Of a stretch of 64,000 bases of DNA, positions 51,626-59,832 are shown piece by piece. The notes under the pieces were generated by a model. The model worked only from the letters and a program-made list of their open reading frames with translations, made no database searches and was not told where the DNA came from. Each line of letters starts with the position of its first letter. Position 1 is the stretch's first letter. The stretch comes from Variovorax beijingensis. GTDB taxonomy: Bacteria; Pseudomonadota; Gammaproteobacteria; Burkholderiales; Burkholderiaceae_C. A program made the translations under genes and the position numbers. The stretch is from the NCBI RefSeq assembly GCF_003951285.1, contig NZ_RXFQ01000011.1, positions 1-64,000 on the forward strand. Direction: 5' to 3'.

Positions 51626-52390
51626 TCAGACTTTCGAGAAATCGGGCTTGCGCTTCTCCATGAAGGCGCCGAAGGCCTCGCGCGCGGCGGGCTCGCGCAG
51701 CATGCGGCCGAAGCTCGCGCCTTCTTCGTCCATGCGTTCGAGCACCGCAGGCATCTGCGCCTTCTTCAGCAGGCGCTTGGTCTCGACCAGCGCGCTCAGC
51801 GGCTTGGCCGCGAGCTTGCGGGCCTGCACCTGCGCGATGGCATTGGCTTCGGTCGGCGGCACGATGCGGTTGACCAGGCCCACTTCGAGCGCGGCCTCGG
51901 CCATGAAGGGTTCGCCCAGCAGCAGCGCCTCGGCCGCGCGGTGGTAGCCCAGCATCTGCGGCACCAGCAGGCTCGACGCCGCCTCGGGGCACAGGCCCAG
52001 GTTCACGAAAGGCATCGAGAACGCCGCGTTGTCGCCCGCATAGACCAGGTCACAGTGGAACAGCATCGTGGTGCCGATGCCCACGGCCGGGCCGCAGACC
52101 GCAGCCACGATGGGCTTGGGAAAGGCCGCAATGCCGCGCAGGAAGCGGAACACCGGCGAATCCTTGCCGGCGGGCGGCGCGTTCAGGAAGTCGCCGATGT
52201 CGTTGCCCGCGCTGAAGATGGTGGGGTCGCCCTGGATCAGCACGCAGCGCACGGCCGCATCGCCCTCGGCCGCGGCCAATGCATCGGCGAGCTCGCCGTA
52301 CATGCTGCTCGTGATCGAATTCTTCTTGTCGACGCGGTTGAAGGTGAGGGTCATCACACCGGCTTCGGTGTGGACGAGGATGTCGCTCAT
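51626..52390 (-). CDS. Enoyl-CoA hydratase/isomerase
   Basis: A 254-residue crotonase. First loop IFSAGNDIGDFLNAP, second CGPAVGIGTTMLFHCDLVYA, then FVNLGLCPEAASSLLVPQMLG. The Glu of LCPEAASS is the single catalytic acid typical of delta3,delta2-enoyl-CoA isomerases (ECI2-like), and there is no glutamate at the first hydratase position. It likely shifts double bonds of unsaturated acyl-CoAs for beta-oxidation. It is the last gene of the TetR-headed minus-strand lipid cluster. Confidence 0.88.
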   Translation of the reverse strand: MSDILVHTEAGVMTLTFNRVDKKNSITSSMYGELADALAAAEGDAAVRCVLIQGDPTIFSAGNDIGDFLNAPPAGKDSPVFRFLRGIAAFPKPIVAAVCGPAVGIGTTMLFHCDLVYAGDNAAFSMPFVNLGLCPEAASSLLVPQMLGYHRAAEALLLGEPFMAEAALEVGLVNRIVPPTEANAIAQVQARKLAAKPLSALVETKRLLKKAQMPAVLERMDEEGASFGRMLREPAAREAFGAFMEKRKPDFSKV

Positions 52391-52438
52391 GGGAATGGTC
52401 CTTGGATAAAACGGTTTGTCTGGATGGCGGCGCAGTAG

Positions 52439-53032
52439 TCAGGCGTCGAGGGCTTCGCGCACGAAATCCAGGCGATCCTGGCCCCAGAACATCTGGTCGC
52501 CGACGAACATGGTGGGCGCGCCGAACACGCCGCGCGCCACCGCTTCCTGCGTGACGGCCTTCAGGCGGTCCTTCACTTCCTGCGTGCCGGCCAGCGCGAG
52601 CAAGGCGGTGGCGTCGAAGCCCGCATTTTGAAGCACGGCGCCGACGGTGGCCGGGTCGTTCATGTTCTTCGGCTCGACCCACATCGCGTGGAAGACGGCA
52701 CCGACATATGCGCCAAAGCGCGCCGGCTCCTTCATCTGGAGGCCGGTCGCACCGCGCATCAACAGCAGCGTGTTGATGGGGAAGTGCGGGTTGTGCACGA
52801 AGGGCACGCCGTAGCGTTTGGCAAAGCGCTGCAGGTCGATGGTCATGTACGGCGCCTTGGGCACGATCTCGGCCGGCGAACGGTTGCCGGTGGCCTGGAA
52901 CACGCCGCCCAGCAGCATGGGCTTCCACACCAGCTCGGCGCCGGTGTCGGCGCACACGTGCGGCAGCTGCGTGGCGGCCAGGTAGGCGGCGGGGCTGCCG
53001 AAGTCGAAATAGAACTCGACTGTCTTTGTCAT
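52439..53032 (-). CDS. 2-hydroxychromene-2-carboxylate isomerase-like protein (DsbA fold)
   Basis: A 197-residue kappa-class GST/DsbA-fold protein. S13 in YFDFGSPAAYLA replaces the redox Cys of DsbA and is the glutathione-contact Ser in these isomerases. Further matches are PMLLGGVFQATGNRSP, FPINTLLLMRGA and GVFGAPTMFVGDQMFWGQDRLDFV. Glutathione-dependent isomerisation of an aromatic or unsaturated intermediate is inferred. Preceded by hairpin repeat copy 3, 27 bases before its start. Confidence 0.88.
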   Translation of the reverse strand: MTKTVEFYFDFGSPAAYLAATQLPHVCADTGAELVWKPMLLGGVFQATGNRSPAEIVPKAPYMTIDLQRFAKRYGVPFVHNPHFPINTLLLMRGATGLQMKEPARFGAYVGAVFHAMWVEPKNMNDPATVGAVLQNAGFDATALLALAGTQEVKDRLKAVTQEAVARGVFGAPTMFVGDQMFWGQDRLDFVREALDA

Positions 53033-53059
53033 CGGTGTGTCTCCTTATGAGGTACTTTT

Positions 53060-53128
53060 TTCAGGGCGCGTGCACAGGCCACCGGGTACTCCCCTGCGCG
53101 TACCCCGTCGGCGGGAGCGCGCCCTGAA
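53060..53128 (-). repeat. Intercistronic hairpin element, copy 3
   Basis: Third copy, on the minus strand. Ends TTCAGGGCGCG and CGCGCCCTGAA are perfectly complementary. The core repeats GCTCCCGCCGACGGGG and GGGGAGTACCCGGTGGCC, but the middle is shorter and changed (TACGCGCA in place of GACATTCGCGGA). It lies between the SDR gene and the DsbA-fold gene of one operon, in the sense orientation, as in the other two copies. Confidence 0.9.
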
Positions 53129-53143
53129 CAGCCGGACGTCATT

Positions 53144-53893
53144 TCAGAACTTCTCCGACCAAGGCCGCAGGTCGAGCTCGTGCGTCCAGGCGTCGCGCGG
53201 CTGCGCGTGCAGCATCCAGTAGCTGTCGGCGATGTGCTCGGGGTTCAGGATGCCGTCGCTGTCCTTCAGCGCATAGCGCTCGGGGAAATTGCTGCGGATG
53301 AACTCGGTGTCGATGGCGCCGTCGACCACCACGTGCGCAACGTGAATGCCCTGCGGCCCGAGCTCGCGCGCCATCGACTGGGCCAGCGCGCGCAGCGCCA
53401 TCTTGGCGCCCGAAAACGCGCCGAAGTTGGCCGCGCCGCGCAGCGACGCCGTGGCGCCCGTGAAGATGATCGTGCCGCGGTGCCCGCTCTTCGGCATCGC
53501 GCGCGCCACCATGCGCCTGGCCACCTCGCGCCCGTTGAGAAAGCCCGAGAAGCAGGCCATCTCCCACACCTTGAAGTACTTGCGCGCAGTCTCGGCGAGG
53601 ATGCTCTCGGGCACGTTGGCGCCGATGTTGAACACCATCACCTCGATCGGCCCGATCGTCGATTCGATCTGCTCGACGAGCGCGACCACTTCTTCTTCCT
53701 TGCGCGCATCGCACGCAAAGGCGTGGGCACGGCCGCCCGCAGCCTCGATCTGCGCGACCAGCGGCTGCAGCTTGTCGAGGCTGCGGCGCGTGACGCAGGT
53801 GGCATAGCCCTCGCGCGCGAAGCGGCGGGCAATGGCGCCGCCGGTGGCGTCGCCGGCACCGACGATGAGTGCGGCCTTTTGCATGGAAGCCAT
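53144..53893 (-). CDS. Short-chain dehydrogenase/reductase homologue lacking the catalytic Tyr
   Basis: A 249-residue SDR fold. Nucleotide-binding motif VGAGDATGGAIARRFAREG (residues 11-29), and VMVFNIGANVPES replaces the usual NNAG. The YxxxK motif is F160-S-G-A-K164, so the catalytic Tyr is Phe, and the position of the catalytic Ser, 13 residues before, is Ala. The fold and nucleotide site look intact, but ordinary SDR chemistry is not expected. ATG 53893 lies two bases after the thioesterase stop; MQKAAL at 53884 is the alternative. Confidence 0.85.
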   Translation of the reverse strand: MASMQKAALIVGAGDATGGAIARRFAREGYATCVTRRSLDKLQPLVAQIEAAGGRAHAFACDARKEEEVVALVEQIESTIGPIEVMVFNIGANVPESILAETARKYFKVWEMACFSGFLNGREVARRMVARAMPKSGHRGTIIFTGATASLRGAANFGAFSGAKMALRALAQSMARELGPQGIHVAHVVVDGAIDTEFIRSNFPERYALKDSDGILNPEHIADSYWMLHAQPRDAWTHELDLRPWSEKF

Positions 53894-53895
53894 CG

Positions 53896-54729
53896 CTATT
53901 CCTTGTAGTAGACGATCTGGTTCGAGGTGGCGAGCAGCACGCCCTGCTCGCTCCACAGATGCGCCTTCTGGTCGAAGAAGCCGTTGAAGAACTGCTGCCC
54001 CACCGCGCGGCCCAGCAGGTAACCCGTGCCGACCTCGGCCAGCTGCGCCGGGCCGGCATGGAAGTAGGTGGTGATCGACACCGTGCCGGCCGGCACATGC
54101 CTGGCGCGGCGCAGCCAGACGCGCGGATAGAACACGTCGCTCATCGCACTCAGCGAGGCGAAATCGAGCGGCCGCGCCCGCGCGTCGCGCAGCCAGAGCC
54201 GGCTCTCGCTGTGATGCAGGCTCTCGTCCCACTTCGCGGGAATGCTGCCGCTGAACAGGCGCATCTCGTACTGGTCGAGCCAGGCCACGCCGGCCGGGCC
54301 GACGCTCAGGCGCTCGACCGTCTCGGGCGTGGGCGCCTCGGGCATCGGCAGGTCGCTCTGGCCCCAGGTGTCGCGGCGCGCGGCCGTCACCGCGGTGGCG
54401 GTGGTGGTCATGTTCGGCGCGCCGCCTGCGCCAGGCTGCGTGATCTGCACGGTCCAGTGCTGGGTCGAGCGGTTGGTGCGCACGGCGGTGGCCTGCACGT
54501 CGAATGCGCCGGCCTCCAGCGCAGCCGCAAAGTTGACGGTCAGCGCGATCGGCGTGCCCAGCACATCCGGATGCTGCATCACCGACCGCAGCGCAATGGC
54601 CGCGGTGGCGCCACCGAATGGGCCGACCATGTTCCAGTAGTCCGGGCTCGTGGCGCCGGTGAAGTGGCCCACGCGGATGTCGCTGTGCTGAAGTGCCAGG
54701 GCCTTGTCGAAGGGGTGTTGCATGTTCAT
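53896..54729 (-). CDS. TesB-like acyl-CoA thioesterase (double hot-dog)
   Basis: A 277-residue protein with two hot-dog domains. MVGPFGGATAAIALRSVMQH in the first domain resembles the TesB-type GGxxxA segment, and VNFAAALEAGAFDVQATAVRTNRSTQ follows. The second has SITTYFHAGPAQLAEVGTGY and GQQFFNGFFDQKAHLWSEQGVLLATSNQ, which carries the Asp/Gln/Ser-Thr style catalytic set. It probably releases CoA from acyl-CoA within the lipid cluster. Codons 1-3 (ATG AAC ATG) leave a choice of start. Confidence 0.85.
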   Translation of the reverse strand: MNMQHPFDKALALQHSDIRVGHFTGATSPDYWNMVGPFGGATAAIALRSVMQHPDVLGTPIALTVNFAAALEAGAFDVQATAVRTNRSTQHWTVQITQPGAGGAPNMTTTATAVTAARRDTWGQSDLPMPEAPTPETVERLSVGPAGVAWLDQYEMRLFSGSIPAKWDESLHHSESRLWLRDARARPLDFASLSAMSDVFYPRVWLRRARHVPAGTVSITTYFHAGPAQLAEVGTGYLLGRAVGQQFFNGFFDQKAHLWSEQGVLLATSNQIVYYKE

Positions 54730-54761
54730 GATGGTTTGCAGTGTGCCTCCGGTGGATGGCG

Positions 54762-55658
54762 TCACGCAGTCGTGTGCGGGACGCCGGCTTGCTGCGCTGC
54801 GGTAAGCGCGGCCAGCCGGTGCAGCTTGTCGACCGTGCCCGGCCACAGGCTCTGGCTGAACTGTTCGCGGAAGAAGCCGAAGTGCCCGATGCGCCGTGCC
54901 TGCACGTCGGCCGGCGCAATGCGCTCCATGGCGCGCGGCGCGCCGGCATAGAAGCTCAGCAGGCTTTCGGTGCCGGCGAGCGTCATGAGCTCGTCGTCGG
55001 TGATCGACAGCGCAAGCACCGGAAAGCGCACGCGCCCGTAGCTCTGCAGCGCCAGATCGCCTTCGGCGCCGACGCTGTAGCGCGGGTGGAGGCACCAGCG
55101 CCGCCATTGCAGGATCACGCCGCGCGGCAGGTCGCCCACCTTCTTCAGCCTGCGGCCCGGAAAGTAGCCGAACAGCCGCGTGGCCAGCGGCACGAGCACG
55201 AACCAGAAATAGAGGATGCTGCGCTTGAGCTTGGGCGCGTTCTCGCGCCAGTAGCCGCTGCCGGCCGCAATGCTGACGAGGCCGTCGACCTGCTCGGGCC
55301 GCTGCAGGAAACCCGGCAGCTGCGCACCCAGGCTGTGGCCCAGAAGATAGAGCGGCTGTTCCGGCAGCGCGGCCTTGGCGGCGTCGATCACCGCTTCGTA
55401 GTCGCGCGCCCAGTCGAACAGGTCGGCCTCGAAGCCGCGCAGCGAGGCGCCGTTGCGCGAATCACCCGAGCCGCGGTAGTCGAAGGTCCAGACGCGCAGG
55501 CCCTGCTGCGCGAGCCACTGCGCGAAGGGTTCGTAGAACGACTGGCGCACGCCCATGGCGCCGCCGATCACGATGCTGGCGCGCGGTGCGCCTGCGGGCT
55601 CGTAGCGGCGCACTGCCAGTTGCACGCCACTGTCGACCGGGAGTTGTTGCGCTTGCAT
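54762..55658 (-). CDS. Alpha/beta hydrolase
   Basis: A 298-residue alpha/beta-hydrolase. Oxyanion region IVIGGAMGVRQSFYEPFAQW, DYRGSGDSR, nucleophile elbow LLGHSLGAQLPG (S109), acid residue in ALSITDDELMT, and catalytic His in RRIGHFGFFREQF. The pattern resembles the COG4757-like family of predicted hydrolases. The frame opens at a TTG (55685), but ATG 55658 with an AAAGAGA-like site is used here. Lies between the thioesterase and thiolase genes of the lipid cluster. Confidence 0.87.
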   Translation of the reverse strand: MQAQQLPVDSGVQLAVRRYEPAGAPRASIVIGGAMGVRQSFYEPFAQWLAQQGLRVWTFDYRGSGDSRNGASLRGFEADLFDWARDYEAVIDAAKAALPEQPLYLLGHSLGAQLPGFLQRPEQVDGLVSIAAGSGYWRENAPKLKRSILYFWFVLVPLATRLFGYFPGRRLKKVGDLPRGVILQWRRWCLHPRYSVGAEGDLALQSYGRVRFPVLALSITDDELMTLAGTESLLSFYAGAPRAMERIAPADVQARRIGHFGFFREQFSQSLWPGTVDKLHRLAALTAAQQAGVPHTTA

Positions 55659-55726
55659 GGGTTTGTCTCTTTCATCGTTGATCAATCACCGCTCCGCAAC
55701 GCCGCAGATCGCCCGCGCAGCAGCCG

Positions 55727-56923
55727 CTACACGCGCTCGAAGATGCCCGCTGCGCCCTGCCCCATCCCCACGCACATCGTGACCATGCCGTACTTCAGGT
55801 TCTCGCGGCGCAGCGCATGCACCACCGTGGCCGCACGGATCGCGCCCGTCGCGCCGAGCGGATGGCCCAATGCGATCGCGCCGCCCATCGGGTTGACCTT
55901 GCTCGGGTCGAGCCCCAGCGTGTTGATCACCGCGAGCGACTGCGCAGCGAAGGCTTCGTTGAGCTCGAACCAGTCGATGTCCTCGTGCTTGAGGCCGGCA
56001 TAGCGCAGCGCAGCCGGAATGGCCTCGATCGGGCCGATGCCCATGATGTGCGGCGGCACGCCCTTGCTCGCAAAGCTCACGAAGCGCGCGAGCGGCGTGA
56101 GGCCGTATTGCTTCACGGCCTTCTCGCTCGCGAGGATCAGCGCGCCCGCGCCGTCGGAAGTCTGCGAGCTGTTGCCGGCCGTCACGGTGCCGCGCGCGGC
56201 GAACACGGTGCGCAGCTTGGCCAGGCCTTCGAGGCTGGTGTCGGGGCGCGCGCCTTCGTCGAGGTTGACGGTGCGGGTCCTGGCGATCGATTCGCCGGTG
56301 GCGAGGTCCGGCGTGCGGTCGGTCACTTCGATGGGCGTGATCTCGTCCGCGAACTTGCCGGCCTTCTGCGCGGCCAGCGCCTTCTGGTGCGAGGCGAGCG
56401 CGAACTCGTCCTGCGCCTCGCGGCTCACCTTCCACTGCTGCGCGACCTTCTCGGCCGTGAGGCCCATGCCGTAGGCAATGCCGACATCGCCTTCGCGTTC
56501 GAAGATGGAAGGCGACAGCGAGGGCGAGTTGCCCATCATCGGCACCATGCTCATGCTCTCGACGCCGGCCGCGATCATCACGTCGGCCTCGCCCACGCGG
56601 ATGCGGTCCGCGGCCATCTGCACGGCCGACAGGCCCGATGCGCAGAAGCGGTTCACGGTGATGCCGCCGATGCTGGTCGGCAGGCCCGCGAGCACCGCGC
56701 CGATGCGCGCGACGTTCAGGCCCTGCTGCGATTCGGGAATCGCGCAGCCGCAGATGATGTCTTCGATGGCCTTGGGGTCGAGGCCCGGCACGGCGGCCAG
56801 CGCGGCCTTGAGCGTGGTCGCGAGCAGGTCGTCGGGCCGGTAGTTGCGGAAGTAGCCGCGGTGGGATTTGCCGATCGGTGTGCGGGTGGCGGAGACGATG
56901 TAGGCGTCTTGGACTTGTTTCAT
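55727..56923 (-). CDS. Acetyl-CoA acyltransferase (thiolase), FadA type
   Basis: A 398-residue thiolase. Nucleophile C94 in TVNRFCASGLSAVQMAADRI, His in IALGHPLGATGAIRAATVV, second Cys in MVTMCVGMGQGAAGIFERV. PTSIGGITVNRF and GVESMSMVPMMGN are typical of the long-chain FadA class. It should be the partner of the FadN-type enzyme at 57397-59796, but a DUF559 gene with repeats lies between them. AGGAG precedes ATG 56923, and the upstream gene's stop overlaps it. Confidence 0.93.
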   Translation of the reverse strand: MKQVQDAYIVSATRTPIGKSHRGYFRNYRPDDLLATTLKAALAAVPGLDPKAIEDIICGCAIPESQQGLNVARIGAVLAGLPTSIGGITVNRFCASGLSAVQMAADRIRVGEADVMIAAGVESMSMVPMMGNSPSLSPSIFEREGDVGIAYGMGLTAEKVAQQWKVSREAQDEFALASHQKALAAQKAGKFADEITPIEVTDRTPDLATGESIARTRTVNLDEGARPDTSLEGLAKLRTVFAARGTVTAGNSSQTSDGAGALILASEKAVKQYGLTPLARFVSFASKGVPPHIMGIGPIEAIPAALRYAGLKHEDIDWFELNEAFAAQSLAVINTLGLDPSKVNPMGGAIALGHPLGATGAIRAATVVHALRRENLKYGMVTMCVGMGQGAAGIFERV

Positions 56924-57336
56924 GGATAGCTCCTGGATTTGGCTCCTTCCCCCTCTGGGGGAAGGTTGGGATGGGGGCAAGCGGCCTTCAATTCGGCAAG
57001 TCGATTGACGATGGCCTGCAGCACCCCTTCAAAATTGACAAATGGATCGTTCGATCCGAAACGCAGGACCTCGAATCCCCGCTCACGCAAGAAGGCATCG
57101 CGTCGTGCGTCATAGCTTTCTTGCACTTGGTGCTGCGATCCATCCATTTCGACGATCAGTTTTGGATCGAGGCAGGCGAAGTCGGCGATGTGGTTCCCGA
57201 GTGGATGCTGCCGACGGAGCTTCACTCCCAGTTGTTCGCTGCGCAACCCACTCCAGAGCTTGCGCTCGGAGTCGGTCATCTCGCGTCGGAGAACGCGAGC
57301 ATTCTTTTGCGCGTTGGGAGTGGATTGGTTTTGCAT
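56920..57336 (-). CDS. DUF559 (Vsr-like PD-(D/E)XK) nuclease-fold protein
   Basis: A 138-residue protein with MTDSERKLWSGLRSEQLGVK, RRQHPLGNHIADFACLDPKL and IVEMDGSQHQ. The acidic residues D52, E63 and D65 with H69 correspond to the Vsr/PD-(D/E)XK nuclease-like active site of the DUF559/COG2852 family. Family function is not established. The last 19 residues (PHPNLPPEGEG...) are translated from the flanking palindromic repeat copy A and run into the thiolase start, overlapping it by four bases. Both sides carry inverted copies of the repeat. It interrupts the fadN-fadA pair. Confidence 0.82.
   Translation of the reverse strand: MQNQSTPNAQKNARVLRREMTDSERKLWSGLRSEQLGVKLRRQHPLGNHIADFACLDPKLIVEMDGSQHQVQESYDARRDAFLRERGFEVLRFGSNDPFVNFEGVLQAIVNRLAELKAACPHPNLPPEGEGAKSRSYP
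56945..56978 (-). repeat. Palindrome-bearing repeat, copy A (3' side of the DUF559 gene)
   Basis: 34 bases, read on the minus strand as GCCCCCATCCCAA followed by the palindrome CCTTCCCCC-AGA-GGGGGAAGG. The stem is nine perfect base pairs with a 3-base loop. It lies within the end of the DUF559 coding frame. It is the inverted counterpart of copy B at 57345-57378; the two differ at only two positions (AA versus GG). Confidence 0.9.
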
Positions 57337-57344
57337 CGGCTGCT

Positions 57345-57378
57345 GCCCCCATCCCGGCCTTCCCCCAGAGGGGGAAGG
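57345..57378 (+). repeat. Palindrome-bearing repeat, copy B (5' side of the DUF559 gene)
   Basis: 34 bases, GCCCCCATCCCGG then CCTTCCCCC-AGA-GGGGGAAGG, on the plus strand, eight bases upstream of the DUF559 start and 19 bases after the end of fadN. Inverted relative to copy A, so that the two bracket a unit of about 430 bases with the nuclease gene inside. Confidence 0.9.
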
Positions 57379-57396
57379 AGGAAGAGAAGGACTGCG

Positions 57397-59796
57397 TCAG
57401 TTGCGCACCGGCTTCCCCGTGCTCAGCATCCCCATGATCCGCTCCTGCGTCTTCGGATGCACGATGAGCGAGCAGAACGCCTTGCGTTCCAGCGTCATCA
57501 GGTATTCCTCGGTCACGAGCGAGCCCGCGTCCACGTCGCCGCCGGTCACCACGTGCGCGATCAGGCTCGCGATGTGGAAATCGTGCGCGCTGATGAAGCC
57601 GCCGTCGCGCATGTTCACGAGCTGGCCCTTGATCGTCGCGGCGCCGCTGCGGCCCGCCACGCGGAAGGTGCGGCGCAGCGGCGGGCGGTAGCCGGCGTCG
57701 GCCATGGCCCTGGCCTGCTGCAGCGCCACGTAGAGCAGCTCGTCCTTGTTCGGCACGATGATGTCGCTGTCCAGCAGGTAGCCGAGCTTCTTCGAATCGA
57801 GCGCGCCGGTGCCCACCTTGGCCATCGCGGCGGCCGTGAAGCCTTCGGTCAGGAACGGCAGCAGGTCGATGCCTGTGGAGGCCGCCGCGTTCTCCGCAGC
57901 GCGGCGTGCGATGTAGGTCAGGCCGCCGGCGCCAGGGATCAGGCCCACGCCGACTTCGACCAGGCCGATGTAGCTTTCCATCGCCGCCACGCGCCTGGCT
58001 GAATGGATGGCCAGCTCGCAGCCGCCGCCCAGCGCCATGCCGCGCACGGCCGAGACCACCGGCACGCTCGCGTAGCGGATCTTGAGCATCACGTTCTGCA
58101 GTTCTTCTTCCGCGCCTTCGACCGCGCCGATGCCCGCGACCACGAAGGCCGGCAGCATGGCCTGCAGGTCGGCGCCGACCGAGAACACTTCGTCGGGCGA
58201 CCAGATCACCAGGCCCTTGTATTCGGCTTCGGCCAGGTCGACCGCGGCGCCCAGTGCCTCGGCCACGTCGGGGCTGATGGCATGCATCTTCGAATGGATG
58301 CTGGCGATCAGCACTTCGCCGTCGAGCGTCCACACGCGCACATCGCCTTCGTCGCTGATGGTGGTGCCCGCAGTGTTCGCGTCGGCCGCGTTCGCGCCGA
58401 GCACGCTTTCGGGGAACAGCTGCCGCTCATGCACCGGCAGCTTGCGCTGTGGAACGAACTTGTTCTGCGAAGCGCTCCACGAGCCTTCAGGCGCGTGCAC
58501 GCCGCCGGCCTGCGCGACCGGGCCTTCGAACACCCACTTCGGCAGCGGCACCGTGCTCAGCGCCTTGCCGGCGTCGATGTCTTCCTGCACCCACTTGGCG
58601 ACCTGCGCCCATCCGGCCTCCTGCCAGAGCTCGAACGGGCCCTGCTTCATGCCGAAGCCCCAGCGCATCGCAAAATCCACGTCGCGCGCGCTTTCGGCAA
58701 TGGTCGCCAGGTGCACGGCCGCGTAGTGGAAGCTGTCGCGCAAGATCGCCCAGAGGAACTGGCCTTGCGGCCCTTCGCTCTCGCGCAAGAGCTTCAGGCG
58801 CTCGCCCGCTGGCTTCTTGAGCATGCGGCCATACACCTCGTCGGCCTTGGCGCCGGCGGGCACGTACTCGCCGCTCTGGAGGTCGAAGCGCAGGATGTCG
58901 CGGCCGATCTTCTTGAAAAAGCCGGCCTTGGTCTTCTGGCCCAGGTTGCCGAGCTCGAGCAGCTTGGCGAGCACCGGCGGCGTCGCGAAGTTGGCGTAGA
59001 ACGGGTCGGTCTCGGCGTTGAGGTTGTCCTGCAGCGTCTTCACGACGTGGGCCATGGTGTCCAGGCCCACCACGTCGGCCGTGCGGAAGGTGCCCGAGCT
59101 CGCGCGGCCCAGCTTCTTGCCGGTGAGGTCGTCCACCACGTCGGGCGTGAGGCCGAACTTCTCGACTTCCTTCAGCGTGGCCAGCATGCCGGCGATGCCG
59201 ACGCGGTTGGCGATGAAGTTGGGCGTGTCGTGCGCGCGCACCACGCCCTTGCCGAGCGTGCTGGTGACGAAGGCCTCGAGATCGTCGAGCACCTGCGGCT
59301 CGGTGGTGGGCGTGTTGATCAGCTCCACCAGGAACATGTAGCGCGGCGGGTTGAAGAAGTGGATGCCGCAGAAGCGCGGCTTCAGGGCTTCAGGCAGCGC
59401 CTCGCTGAGCTTGGTGATCGACAGGCCCGAGGTGTTCGAGGCCAGGATCGCGTGCCTGGCGACGTGGGGCGCGATCTTCCTGTACAGGTCGAGCTTCCAG
59501 TCCATGCGCTCGGCGATGGCTTCGATGACGAGATCGCACTCGCCGAGCCTGGCGAGGTCGTCGTCGTAGTTGGCCTGCTCGATGAGCACCGCATCGGCCA
59601 CGTCGCCGAGCGGCGCGGGCTTGAGCTTCTTGAGGTTGTCGATGGCGCGCGAGACGATGCCGTTCTTCGGGCCTTCCTTGGCGGCCAGGTCGAACAGCAC
59701 GACGGGCACGCGCACGTTGACGAGGTGGGCGGCAATCTGCGCGCCCATCACGCCGGCGCCGAGCACGGCGACCTTCTTCACTTGAAATCGGGACAT
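57397..59796 (-). CDS. fadN: 3-hydroxyacyl-CoA dehydrogenase / enoyl-CoA hydratase (FadN type)
   Basis: A 799-residue bifunctional beta-oxidation enzyme with the dehydrogenase first, the order of FadN rather than FadB. NAD motif VAVLGAGVMGAQIAAHLVN, catalytic segment GIHFFNPPRYMFLVELI, then PNFIANRVGIAGML. The C-terminal crotonase domain has both loops: VFSVGADLQAMLPAF and GMALGGGCELAIHSARR, and GLVEVGVGLIPGAGGL with the second Glu. Placed between a DUF2147 gene and the DUF559 cassette; its natural partner is the thiolase at 55727. Substrates are probably medium- to long-chain acyl-CoAs. Confidence 0.9.
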   Translation of the reverse strand: MSRFQVKKVAVLGAGVMGAQIAAHLVNVRVPVVLFDLAAKEGPKNGIVSRAIDNLKKLKPAPLGDVADAVLIEQANYDDDLARLGECDLVIEAIAERMDWKLDLYRKIAPHVARHAILASNTSGLSITKLSEALPEALKPRFCGIHFFNPPRYMFLVELINTPTTEPQVLDDLEAFVTSTLGKGVVRAHDTPNFIANRVGIAGMLATLKEVEKFGLTPDVVDDLTGKKLGRASSGTFRTADVVGLDTMAHVVKTLQDNLNAETDPFYANFATPPVLAKLLELGNLGQKTKAGFFKKIGRDILRFDLQSGEYVPAGAKADEVYGRMLKKPAGERLKLLRESEGPQGQFLWAILRDSFHYAAVHLATIAESARDVDFAMRWGFGMKQGPFELWQEAGWAQVAKWVQEDIDAGKALSTVPLPKWVFEGPVAQAGGVHAPEGSWSASQNKFVPQRKLPVHERQLFPESVLGANAADANTAGTTISDEGDVRVWTLDGEVLIASIHSKMHAISPDVAEALGAAVDLAEAEYKGLVIWSPDEVFSVGADLQAMLPAFVVAGIGAVEGAEEELQNVMLKIRYASVPVVSAVRGMALGGGCELAIHSARRVAAMESYIGLVEVGVGLIPGAGGLTYIARRAAENAAASTGIDLLPFLTEGFTAAAMAKVGTGALDSKKLGYLLDSDIIVPNKDELLYVALQQARAMADAGYRPPLRRTFRVAGRSGAATIKGQLVNMRDGGFISAHDFHIASLIAHVVTGGDVDAGSLVTEEYLMTLERKAFCSLIVHPKTQERIMGMLSTGKPVRN

Positions 59797-59832
59797 GTTG
59801 ATTGGTATGTGTTGTGAGAAACCGTGCGCCGC

